From positions 1,347,618 to 1,411,617 of the forward strand of contig OZ237742.1 of the NCBI GenBank assembly GCA_965178125.1: DNA of 64,000 nt. The letters run 5' to 3'. The notes under the pieces are model-generated. The model saw only the letters and a list, made by a program, of their open reading frames with translations. It did no database searches and was not told the DNA's origin. Source of the stretch: Bilabrum cf. latius. Taxonomy: Eukaryota > Bigyra: Bicosoecida > Bigyra > Bicosoecida. Both the position numbers and the translations under genes were made by a program. Of the stretch, positions 46,186-57,300 are shown in pieces. Each line of letters starts with the position of its first letter. The first letter of the stretch is position 1.

Positions 46186-47565
46186 TTGGCGGCACTCATT
46201 TCCAATATTGAGCGAGATATGGGGAGGTTTCGGGTCACCAGTTGAGCGGATGATTTTGGCAGGTCGTTTTAGGCATGTTCAAAGACGAATGGCCGTTTGA
46301 TTGTCTATGTGGTTATCAGAAATGGCCAACAATATGGGATGCATAGCTTGTGTGCCCTGGTTGGGCATTCGCGGCGCCAGTTCCGCAGGATTGGTGAAAA
46401 CTCCTTCTAGGAGCGGTTTCTCCTAGTGGTCCATCCGGAGTCAATATTGAGTGGTCCCATCGGATGCGTCTCGATGAGTAGATCACTTTGATGGTTGGTT
46501 GGCGGCACTCATTTCCAATATTGAGCGAGATATGCCCAGGTTGGCGGTTGGCACCCAGCTGTGCCAGGGCTACTTGTAGGTTGGCGGTTGGCGAAAATTC
46601 AAATTTCGATTCACAAATCGAGACTTATATCATTCGATAGCTCGAGATCATAGAAGTCCTACACGGTAATTTGGGCGTGTCATCATGCGATGCGGCGCCG
46701 GTTCCGCAGGATTGGTGAAAACCTTCTAGGAGCGGTTTCGCCTAGTGGTCCATCCGGAGTCAATATTGAGTGGTCGCATCGGATGCGTCTCGATGAGTAG
46801 ATCACTTTGATGGTTGGTTGGCGGCACTCATTTCCAATATTGAGCGAGATATGCCCAGGTTGGCGGTCGGCACCCAGCTGTACTTGTAGGTTGGCGGTTG
46901 GCGAAAATTCAAATTTCGATTCACAAATCGAGACTTATATCATTCGATAGCCCTGGATCATAGAAGTCCTACACGGTAATTTGGGCGTGTCATCATGCGA
47001 TGCGGCGCCGGTTCCGCAGGATTGGTGAAAACCTTCTAGGAGCGGTTTCTCCTAGTGGTCCATCCGGAGTCAATATTGAGTGGTCCCATCGGATGCGTCT
47101 CGATGAGTAGATCACTTTGATGGTTGGTTGGCGGCACTCATTTCCAATATTGAGCGAGATATGCCCAGGTTGGCGGTTGGCACCCAGCTGTGCCAGGGCT
47201 ACTTGTAGGTTGGCGGTTGGCGAAAATTCAAATTTCGATTCACAAATCGAGACTTATATCATTCGATAGCCCTGGATCATAGAAGTCCTACACGGTAATT
47301 TGGGCGTGTCATCATGCGATGCGGCGCCGGTTCCGCAGGATTGGTGAAAACCTTCTAGGAGCGGTTTCGCCTAGTGGTCCATCCGGAGTCAATATTGAGT
47401 GGTCGCATCGGATGCGTCTCGATGAGTAGATCACTTTGATGGTTGGTTGGCGGCACTCATTTCCAAAATTGAGCGAGATATGCCCAGGTTGGCGGTTGGC
47501 ACCCAGCCGTACTTGTAGGTTGGCGGTTGGCGAAAACTCAAAGTTCAATTCACATATCAAGGCAC
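46186..47565. repeat. Satellite array 1: 310-319-bp monomers, two-monomer higher-order repeat
   Basis: Monomers begin ttggcggcactcatttcc at 46186, 46499, 46818, 47128 and 47447. Two variants alternate: one has gtgccagggctac, the other gtac; likewise tggtccc versus tggtcgc, and tttctcc versus tttcgcc. The repeating unit is therefore a dimer of about 629 bp. The last monomer decays into the 3' flank of the minus-strand gene at 47607. Confidence 0.93.
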
Positions 47566-47606
47566 AAATAGCTCACAAGGAAGGAGATGCCGATATCAAG
47601 GCATTT

Positions 47607-49328
47607 TCAATGCTCTGCTCCGTCCGCTGCTGCGGCCGCTTGGCGGGCATCCAGGACTCCTGTGATGTAGGCCATGCGCTGCTCCAGGCGTTCCAGCAGC
47701 CAGTCTGCATTCTCGCCTTCACGGACATCGCACATCCGGACCTGGTTTCCAGCTCTGCGCTTCTGCTTCCCGATCCTCTTGGAGTTGTCCTTGTACTTTT
47801 GAACCTCCTAGACGGTGATCGGGGCTGCACCTGCTGCTTGTGGTGCTGGCGGGACTGGTGCTTGACCTGCAGCTCCTGCAGCAGCTTGTGCTGGCGGGGC
47901 TGGTGCTTGACCCGCAGCTCCTGCTGCAGCGTGCGGTGCTGGCGGGACTGGTGCTTGACCCGCGGCTCCTGCAGCAGCTTGTGCTGGTGGGACTGGCCCT
48001 TGACCTGCAGCTCCTGCAGCAGCTTGTGCTGGTGGGACTGGTGCTTGACCTGCAGCTCCTGCAGCAGCTTGTTGGGCTGGCGGGACTGGTGCTTGACCTG
48101 CAGCTCCTGCAGCAGCTTGTTGGGCTGGCGGGGCTGGTGCTTGACCCGCAGCTCCTGCTGCAGCGTGCGGTGCTGGCGGGACTGGTGCTTGACCTGCAGC
48201 TCCTGCAGCAGCGTGTGGTGCTGGTGGTGCTGGAGCCGGGGCTGGGGCCTGGGAGTTCCCGCGACGAGCTCTTAGGCGACCATTTGACCGCCCTTTGCGG
48301 CTCCGCATACCTGATGCATGCATCTCCGCCTCCTCCTCTGCCTTCTCGTCGTCGAAATCAGAGCCCTCATCGTCGCTCTCGGAGTCGTCGTCACTGGGAG
48401 CCGCCTCACCATCGTGCTCATCCTCGCTGTCGCTCCCACTTTCATCATGCTGGTCGTAGGACGAGGCACTTCCCGCGCCCCTGCCTGCACCCGATGCAGC
48501 GCCCGTGCGTCCAGGAGCCTTCCCCTTGTGACGAGCCGCAGAGCGTTTGGACTTGGCTGCTGCTGCTGCCGCGCCCGCCTCGTCGTCCTCATCGGATTCG
48601 CCCTCCTCAAAGACATGCCTGAGCAGAGCATTCCGAAATCCTCGGCTGGCCTTGGAGCCCGAGATGCGCCGCGACTTGCCAGGTGCACCCCTCGCGGCTC
48701 GCCCCCGTGCCGGGCCGATCGAGCCCTTGGCCGAACTGGACCCGCCGCGGGCCTTATGACGTCCAACTGGCCCTGGTTGGGGCACTGCCAGAATCCTTGG
48801 CATCATGTCGTCCTTGGTGCTGAACCAGGACGTCTGCATGTCCTCTGACCCGAAGACATCCTGCAAGACCGCCTGCATAGCGTTGTCTTCCGTACGACTG
48901 CCGTGTCGCCGTGCCATCCTCACAAGCCACCCAGGAATATCATGCACCTTCCTCTTGTTTAGGGCAGCGCGACCATTCACCAACCATGTGATCTTGCCTA
49001 CAGTCCAGTCATCGTCACGAGCCTTCCTGACCGCCTCCAAGAAGTTTTCTACGCCGTCCTCCGCTCCCCCGCGACTGGCGAACGCGTAGGCAACTGCATC
49101 GGTTGTCGTGTTGTCTGCAACTTCCACGTCGACCTCCATGTCCTCCAGAACGGCCTGAACTTGCTCGCGGACTCGGCCTCGCACATCCTCGGCGGGCGCA
49201 AGCACGCAGCCTGTCCCCTTCAGGAAGCCATGCAGCGTAACCACAAGGACCTTGGCGGCGTTGGCCCTCGGTGTCTTGCCGATGATGTCCACGATGGTCT
49301 GAGAGATGTCGTTGTGCTTGGGTGGCAT
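47607..49328 (-). CDS. Unknown subtelomeric protein with acidic and Ala/Pro-repeat regions
   Basis: A 573-residue frame from ATG 49328 to TGA 47607-47609, crossing one TAG at 47808-47810. ATG 49328 sits three bases after a good acceptor (cttcttcgcgcag), so a 5' non-coding exon is likely. Residues 1-190 form a compact, mostly helical region (SQTIVDIIGKTPRANAAKVL, WTVGKITWLVNGRAALNKRK) that I do not recognise. A basic then strongly acidic stretch follows (SDSEDEHDGE, SDDDSESDDEGSDFDDE). Then come about nine APVPPAQAAAGAAGQ-type repeats and a C-terminal helical domain (QKYKDNSKRIGKQKRRAG, WLLERLEQRMAYI). The composition suggests a nuclear or chromatin protein, an inference only. It lies between telomere tracts 3 and 4. 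Confidence 0.65.
47820..48245. repeat. Coding minisatellite, about 45-48-bp unit
   Basis: The unit ctgcagctcctgcagcagct plus a variable gtgctggcgggactggtgct part recurs about nine times. It encodes the Ala/Gly/Pro/Gln repeats of the minus-strand gene. Confidence 0.9.
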
Positions 49329-50644
49329 GGCCTGCGCGAAGAAGAAGTGCGGCAGATAGCGCAAGATAGGTTGTGGCTGCGGTGGGAGGGCGGCACCACA
49401 TGCAGCTGCCGTGCGCAGACACAGCACTGGACCAACCATTCGATATGGCACCAAGGGGTCCATTCCAATCAGGAAACATGCCACTATTCGATGCAACATA
49501 GGTTGCAACCGGGCATCTCAAGTTGCAACCGATCGTGTCACACAAGCAAACCAGATTTGCAGTAGCGTGCACTTTCCAGCCACCACCAATTGCAGTTGGG
49601 AGGGATGCCCTCATTTCAGCTCGGACAAAGGCCACAGTGAGACAACCAGGCATTCGTGTGTACTTAAATAGTAATATTGCATACATCTGACAAGGTCGGA
49701 AGTCACAAAGCTCGAGCATTGCAACGATCATACGGTCATGTCAGCCGGCGCACCTCGCTCCCAGACAAATCACCAAATTGCGCCCCGCAGGAAAAGAAAA
49801 TCGCCGCGGCGCGCGTTGCAAACAAAACGTGAGACAACAATGCAACTATAGACGCGCGGCTGCATGGCAGTTTGCGCGCAGGATAGTGCGCGCACAGGGC
49901 GAATCCATTCCAGCTGTCCGGCGCACCCAGCACGTTGGGCCAATTTTTGCCATGTTCCCGCGGACAATTTTCAATCGCAGGCTCCCAAAGTCTATTTTAG
50001 ACATCATTGAATACAACTGTTCGCTATAATTCTCACGTGAGTTCTTTTTTGTGGGTTTGAAAAATGAGCGTCTCGCGTCCGACAGCGGGCCGGCTGCGTG
50101 GCCGTCCGGAGCCGTTTTGCGGGGGAGGGGTGTGATGAGTGCACCGTGCGCCGTGCCCCGGTTGGATGGCATGCCTAACTGAAGCTCATTGGAGTACTAT
50201 TACCCCTGTGCCATGGTTCCCCGGCCCTGGACCAGGCCTCGTGCACCCAAATTCCGGCCGCCCGGCACCAGCCCTCCAGACGGGGGTGCGCGCGGCCCCG
50301 GGAGGCGACGGGGGCGGGTGCCCGACCATGCAATGTGTTCTTGTGGCCCTTGGGGGCTAAGGCAGCCGCCCCTTGTTCCCTGATGATGTGTGTCTGGCTT
50401 GCTGCACCGGTGTGGAGGTGCTCGCCGGGTGGGCCCCGCGCTGCGGGGCCTTCCCAGGCTCCTATCCTACAGTGTGCTGCAGGGTGCACTGCAGGGTGCT
50501 GTTAGTGTCTGCTGCATGTATTGTCGCATGTCTGCTACGTTGCTAGTGCCGCGGGAGCGTTCTCGACCCGTCCCGCCAAGCTCCCCCACTGCCCCCCACT
50601 GCCGCCCAACGCACCATCCGCATGTATGGAGTGCTGCGTTCTGG
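49329..50644. other. Subtelomeric spacer without supported gene
   Basis: Upstream of the minus-strand gene and before telomere tract 4. A GC-rich hairpin with an 8-bp stem lies at 50432-50450 (ggccccgc, 3-nt loop, gcggggcc). No gene or RNA is recognised. Confidence 0.5.
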
Positions 50645-51100
50645 TAGGGTTAGGGTTAGGGTTAGGGTTAGGGTTAGGGTTAGGGTTAGGGTTAGGGTTA
50701 GGGTTAGGGTTAGGGTTAGGGTTAGGGTTAGGGTTAGGGTTAGGGTTAGGGTTAGGGTTAGGGTTAGGGTTAGGGTTAGGGTTAGGGTTAGGGTTAGGGT
50801 TAGGGTTAGGGTTAGGGTTAGGGTTAGGGTTAGGGTTAGGGTTAGGGTTAGGGTTAGGGTTAGGGTTAGGGTTAGGGTTAGGGTTAGGGTTAGGGTTAGG
50901 GTTAGGGTTAGGATTAGGGTTAGGGTTAGGGTTAGGGTTAGGGTTAGGGTTAGGGTTAGGGTTAGGGTTAGGGTTAGGGTTAGGGTTAGGGTTAGGGTTA
51001 GGGTTAGGGTTAGGGTTAGGGTTAGGGTTAGGGTTAGGGTTAGGGTTAGGGTTAGGGTTAGGGTTAGGGTTAGGGTTAGGGTTAGGGTTAGGGTTAGGGT
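50645..51100 (+). repeat. Interstitial telomere tract 4, 456 bp
   Basis: TTAGGG repeats with a single variant unit (ggattaggg at 50911). It exits through gggtatct. Confidence 0.98.
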
Positions 51101-51166
51101 ATCTATTATAAAGTCAGGGACAGGGTCGGGGAAAAAATATTTTCATCTTCACTTTTTGTCAAAAAT

Positions 51167-51837
51167 ATGCAACATAGGATCTCGGCAACCACAGGAGATA
51201 TGAAGACCGTTGAAACTGCATTGGGACGGCCTAGGTGCACAACATTGGCCAAATGTTCCCCAGGTTCCGTTTCTGCCGCGCGGCGCCAATATGGGCCAAT
51301 GAAGATTTGCATGCTGAAAATATGCAACATAGGATCTCGGCAACCACAGGAGATATGAAGACCGTTGAAACTGCATTGGGACGGCCTAGGTGCACAACAT
51401 TGGCCAAATGTTCTCCAGGTTCCGTTTCTGCCGCGCGGCACCAATATGGGCCAATGAAGATTTGCATGCTGAAAATATGCAACATAGGATCTCGGCAACC
51501 ACAGGAGATATGAAGACCGTTGAAACTGCATTGGGACGGCCTAGGTCCATACCATTGGCCAAATGTTCCCCAGGTTCCGTTTCTGCCGCGCGGCGCCAAT
51601 ATGGGCCAATGAAGATTTGCATGCTGAAAATATGCAACATAGGATCTCGGCAACCACAGGAGATATGAAGACCGTTGAAACTGCATTGGGACGGCCTAGG
51701 TGCACAACATTGGCCAAATGTTCCCCAGGTTCCGTTTCTGCCGCGCGGCGCCAATATGGGCCAATGAAGATTTGCATGCTGAAAATATGCAACATAGGAT
51801 CTCGGCAACCACAGGAGATATGAAGACCGTTGAAACT
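51167..51837. repeat. Satellite array 2: 155-bp monomers, 4.3 copies
   Basis: Monomers begin atgcaacataggatctcggc at 51167, 51322, 51477, 51632 and 51787, spaced exactly 155 bp. The fifth is cut after 51 bp by telomere tract 5 (ccgttgaaact joined to gggttaggg). Short frames through the array are shadows. Confidence 0.97.
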
Positions 51838-52456
51838 GGGTTAGGGTTAGGGTTAGGGTTAGGGTTAGGGTTAGGGTTAGGGTTAGGGTTAGGGTTAGGG
51901 TTAGGGTTAGGGTTAGGGTTAGGGTTAGGGTTAGGGTTAGGGTTAGGGTTAGGGTTAGGGTTAGGGTTAGGGTTAGGGTTAGGGTTAGGGTTAGGGTTAG
52001 GGTTAGGGTTAGGGTTAGGGTTAGGGTTAGGGTTAGGGTTAGGGTTAGGGTTAGGGTTAGGGTTAGGGTTAGGGTTAGGGTTAGGGTTAGGGTTAGGGTT
52101 AGGGTTAGGGTTAGGGTTAGGGTTAGGGTTAGGGTTAGGGTTAGGGTTAGGGTTAGGGTTAGGGTTAGGGTTAGGGTTAGGGTTAGGGTTAGGGTTAGGG
52201 TTAGGGTTAGGGTTAGGGTTAGGGTTAGGGTTAGGGTTAGGGTTAGGGTTAGGGTTAGGGTTAGGGTTAGGGTTAGGGTTAGGGTTAGGGTTAGGGTTAG
52301 GGTTAGGGTTAGGGTTAGGGTTAGGGTTAGGGTTAGGGTTAGGGTTAGGGTTAGGGTTAGGGTTAGGGTTAGGGTTAGGGTTAGGGTTAGGGGTAGGGGT
52401 TAGGGTTAGGGTTAGGGTTAGGGTTAGGGTTAGGGTTAGGGTTAGGGTTAGGGTTA
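51838..52456 (+). repeat. Interstitial telomere tract 5, 619 bp
   Basis: TTAGGG repeats starting in the middle of a 155-bp monomer, with one irregular stretch (ggggtaggggttaggg near 52390). It ends at the same GGGTTA-CAGTACC junction as tracts 1 and 2. Confidence 0.98.
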
Positions 52457-53900
52457 CAGTACCATCCTAGGCCAGGCCCGGGCGCCGCGAAAGTATCATG
52501 TTCCGCAAAATGTATCATGTTCCGCAAAGACGGTGTTGCCGCGCAGTGTCCAAGTGGTCGCAAGATCGCACTGAGGCAGATCTGGGCCAGTTGCAGATAT
52601 GCAAGCAGTCGACAAGAGGTGCAAGTGATTAGCAATGCATATTTGGTGTATGATTATGCTTGTCTGCTTGGTTTGCAATGAATCTCGGCCTCGGTCTCCT
52701 CGGTGGTGCTGCCCGTGGGTGACGAGCACCCAGGGGGCTGCACGGGATGGACGCCCACCCGGCGAGTCTGGACCAAACCGCGTCGTGCAAATTGGGTTTG
52801 CCAAGGAGGTGTGCCCTGCTGTGTTTCGCCCGCGAGAATAGGGGGTTGTCTCCCCGTCGGGCAGGTGCTCCATCCAGCTCGCCCGTCCGTGACTGAGACA
52901 GCACGGGCCGCGACAAGTGCGCGAGCCCGGGGATCAAGTCAGCGGCCGATGGCAGCGAGCCGGCATGAAGCGCGTGCACGAGAAGCTTGCGCTCCCCATG
53001 CACTGCCTGCCCCACCTCATTGCGGATCTGGGACATCAGGTTCATCGTGTTGCCACACACACCTCCACACTCGACGATCGGATCTACAGAGACACCTGTC
53101 CCGGGATGCTGCTCCTCGTCATTGGCCTGCTCCTTCTCGCCCCGGGGGCACGCGCTGCCTCGAAGCACGCACCCGCGCTCCCGCCCGACTCAAGGACTGA
53201 GTGCTGGGAGGGTGCGCGGGCAGCCGCGTGAGAGGATGACGGGCGTGCCGCCGAAGGCCGAGTCCAGGAGCTGGGGACGGGACGCATCATTGGGACTGCC
53301 CTGAAGAGACCAAAGAATCAACCGCCATCCGTACGGATCCCTATACGGTTGGCCGGTCTGACTCTCTGCTCGCCCACCGCACAGATCTGCTCAGTTCCAT
53401 GCAATGTTTGCCAGAAGCGGCGAGAGGGTCTCATCAGCACAGGTGGGTCCTAAAGGCTGCCTGCAATGCATAGAAAAAGAATATAACGATTGAAACTAAT
53501 TAATAGCCCCTCGATGCATGGCAACATACCCGAGTGCTGCCATGAAAACCGGACAACGCACAAGCACGTTAGCAGACCAGCGATGATCCCATACAGATGC
53601 CAGAACCTAACAGAAACACCAACAATCAATTTGAATGAATACAATAGAATCAAAATACCTGGCGGTTGTTGTACTCGGGCTATGCGGTACCTAGCTGTTC
53701 TGTCTGCAAACGCCATGGCGCGCCCCAATGAGGCGAGACCAAAAGCAGACCCACAGCAGCATGTCACCTTGAACACACAACGATGTATGGCAGTAAATGG
53801 TAATTAACATGAATCCCAACAGGCCTCAGTACAGTTGAGCCGGTATGTGGCGCTGAGAGGTGTGGTTGCGCCAGAATCCGCAAACGGTCGTGAACAGCGG
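52457..53900. repeat. Subtelomeric cassette A, copy 3, diverged and truncated
   Basis: The left boundary is identical to copies 1 and 2. Homology continues with scattered substitutions and small indels to about 53900, then is lost before any right-hand telomere tract. The 179-codon minus-strand frame is kept (52629-53168). Confidence 0.9.
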
Positions 53901-54309
53901 AACCAGCATGCGCGGCGCCGAGGACGTCCAGCAGGGCAAGCCTGTAGCAGGGTGTGCACCGGTTCACGGTACCGATGCTTGGATGTTTGTGGGCTAGGAA
54001 TCTGTTTTGTAATACACATGATAGGGTTAGCCCTAACCCTTCAGAATCGGATGCATGGTTCATTTACTTCCATGAGAAGGGCTGACGTCCTGCATGCACT
54101 ACATTAGCCCAAATACAACACACGCACATGTCGTCTTGAAACAGTGTAATTTGCACCTCTTTATATTACAGTGGATATAACTCATGGCGAGAGAGGCCTG
54201 TCTGTCTGCAGTGCTGCAATGCAGCTCTTCACTGCTGCACATGCAGCTCGAGGTTCTGCAAGTTATCTGTTCTGCATAGAAAATCACAGAACATGACACC
54301 TCACTGGCC
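53901..54309. other. Spacer with a head-to-head telomeric micro-palindrome
   Basis: No gene is seen. At 54023-54040 agggtta, a 4-nt spacer, then taaccct form an inverted pair of single telomere repeats. This is the only C-rich telomeric unit on the plus strand that I noticed in the window. Confidence 0.7.
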
Positions 54310-57300
54310 TCATGTCCATTTCTCATCAAACCCCCAGCCTTCTTGCTCAATTGCTGGGATGTGTACCCACCGTGGAGCGGTGCCAAGAAGAAGGATCTCG
54401 ATTTCGCCACGTGCCCGTGAAATATCTCGCTGGCCCATACCACGCAATCCAGCGCCGGGCACTGATGGCGCCATGTTCTGGTCACCACGAATTCCTCTAG
54501 GTCGTGACAGTGCTGAAGTCGGCGGCTGCGTGATGGCGCTGGAGGCTGCTCCCAGCGGCGGCTGCAACTCGGCAAGGCCGTCACTACCAGCCTTGTCGGT
54601 AGGCATCTGCAGCAATCGACCGATTGGATCATCATCGCTGCCAGCCCCACTGGATGCTGATGCCGAGGCAGGCCTCAATGGTTCCGATGCCCTGCTGCCG
54701 ATCGCAGTTCGGTTGAATGCGTTGGCCTCCGTTCGTTCTGCGGGTCTCGAGCTCGCATGCTCGCCGGATTGCCGCATGTGCCTTGATCGCTTCTATTGCC
54801 CTTCTTCCTCATCGCTCTCATGGCCGGGCCAAATATGTCCCAACGAATCTAGGCTATGCTCAAGAGCAGAAGTAGCGGTGGATGCCTGTGACAGGATGCT
54901 GTCGCCATCGTCAAGAGGACGAGCACGTGTGTACATCCGAAGAACCTAGCTGCAGTGTTGCGATTGAGGTATGTGATACGCACGCCAAAGCTCGTGCCTC
55001 TGGTCGGCACTCACGCCTGCTTCTCCTGCTTCTGCACGTGCTCGGGCCACCATGGATCGGACATCTCCCACAGCTTTCAAGCTTTGAGCTAGTGACCTGC
55101 GTACCAGCCCCTTGCCTGCTGCCTTGTAGTACGGGGCTTCTGATAGTGCAGGCACTACTGATGGACTACAGGGCAGGTTAATGCAGAGACCAGCGCCGTA
55201 GTAGCCTACATCGATGACACGACGCAGTGACCCATCCTACCTGTTCAGCGCCCCTCTGAAGACTTGAGGACAATCAAAGCCTGGGTTCATCCACTTGAAA
55301 TGATCTAGCACGACAGACTCCACGTGCTGGGCAATGGTAACGGCAGGCTGGGCGGTTCTTGGTGGTGGCGAGACGTCGAGCACTGTCTAAAGTCCAGATC
55401 GTGCAATCGGCGGCTGGCCTCCCCTTGGTCGCTTCGTTCCAGGCAGAGGGGGCCGCTGCAACCGATCGGGCAGCAATACTGCAGACCCAATCACACACGC
55501 AGGTAAAAGCCACACTGATACCATACGACGAAACTGCTCGTCTGCGAGGGATGGCTGTCCGTTCTGCCTGGTGCCTACGACAGCACGAAGAATTGAAGCG
55601 ACGTACGAGGTCCGGACAGATGACTCGGCAGCAAGCTTGCGTTGCATGGTCCAGGATAACGTTGTTATCAACGCATAGCCTAGCTTGGAGGCCCTAGCAG
55701 ATGTCGTGGTCGCCAAGTCACCCCTGAGATTCCCAGCGTTCTTAGAGCCGCGCCACATTGCGCCTGCATCTGGCCTGGGACTGAAGGCAATCTTGGATAT
55801 GCACATCTGCAAGCCAACTAGTATTGCACTCCTTGAGCACCTGAGCCGAGATAGGAGCAGCCCGTACAGTGCTACAGCTAGGCTGCCCCTTGCTAGCATT
55901 CCTTTCCGTGTGCCACTGCGAAGGTGGAGCTTTGCCAGGTGCATTTGCGCAAGGTAAAGCTTCCGTAGCTGCTGCTCCATGACTACAGCGTGGGACATGT
56001 CTGTAGACTTGGCAAAGTGCAACAATAGCCTGGACCGCTCAGGCAGTCGAGACAAAATGTCAGCCTGCACGTCAGCCCGTACCATAGCACGAAAGCCGGT
56101 GATTCCGTTGTTCACACCGCTGATGCCCAACTGGAAGTGCTCGTCACCTTGCGTTGATACGAGTCCAGAAAGACCATACCTCTCGGAGATCCGAGAGATC
56201 TGCCATGTCATGCCCAAGCCTTCTGCCAACGCACACAGGCTCCAAGACGTTACCATAACCTCACAGACGGCAAGCACAGTCCACGAGTTCAAGAACGTAC
56301 CGTTGCACCCCCCAGCCCTGACTGACTACACCGCATTTCCGATTTGATCAATGATGGCGGATGCAACCGCCATTACATTAGACTGCTCAGGCATACTGCT
56401 AGCAGATTGCAAACAGTCACGGACGCTGGACCACTCCAGTGTCGAAGGCCCTAAGTTTCGAAGAACTGGCCTAGTAGCGGGAAGCCACGTTACGGCAATT
56501 TGCTCTGCAACAACCTGAGACCATGCATCTGTCCGTAGAGCCACGCAGCCTTCCATACAGCATCTGCTCATCGATGCAGCTAGCGCCCACATCGCCGATC
56601 GCTGATACGTGGGAATCCTGTCTGCACCACAGACAGCTGCTACGAGCAGTCTTTCGATTCTGCAAAGTGCCCGACGGAGTGTATACCTGAGCATTTCCAA
56701 GTGATTCATGATGGATGTCTTCTTCACGACCTCCACGAAGCATTGCGAGAATGGAGCCACTGACAAATGCTCGATAGTGTCGGCGCGATGTTCACTCCGT
56801 AACTGTCCGTACTGCAGTTCAGCTGGTAGCACTACGGAGGCCAGCATCAGACTCATGGTTGACGCGGGTACATCGAACTCGCCCCTGGTCGATCCAAGGA
56901 TTCCTGCAGTTAGCCTTGCATAGCTTTGAGTGAATGCCGTTTGCAGCCCAAGGTATATCCGCCGGCGGGTTGGCAGTGCATCCAGAGCTGCCTAGGCTCG
57001 AATCATGCTTGCAGTTCTCGAACTCAAAGTCGATGGAGCATGTGCACCCGATTCAGCGAAGTGGCGAACCTTAGAGAGAACTCGTCGGCGAAACTGGTCA
57101 TATGCAGAGTCGTGCGCCCCTGGACTAGGCTGAAATGCTCGGAATGCTCCAGGCTGGTACAAATGCAGCTGAGATGACAGCATGCAGCCAAGTGACATAA
57201 ATGAAGGCATGCCGTAGTCGTTGCCAGTGTCATTCTCGGCTAAAACACGTCGGTGCACGGAAAGCACGTCACCCCAGGATAGCGTAGCTGGAAGCATTCC

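Noticed and set aside
51167-51837. Regular 155-bp repeats considered as a CRISPR-like array
   Set aside because: The whole monomer is conserved with no variable spacers; this is satellite DNA in a eukaryote.
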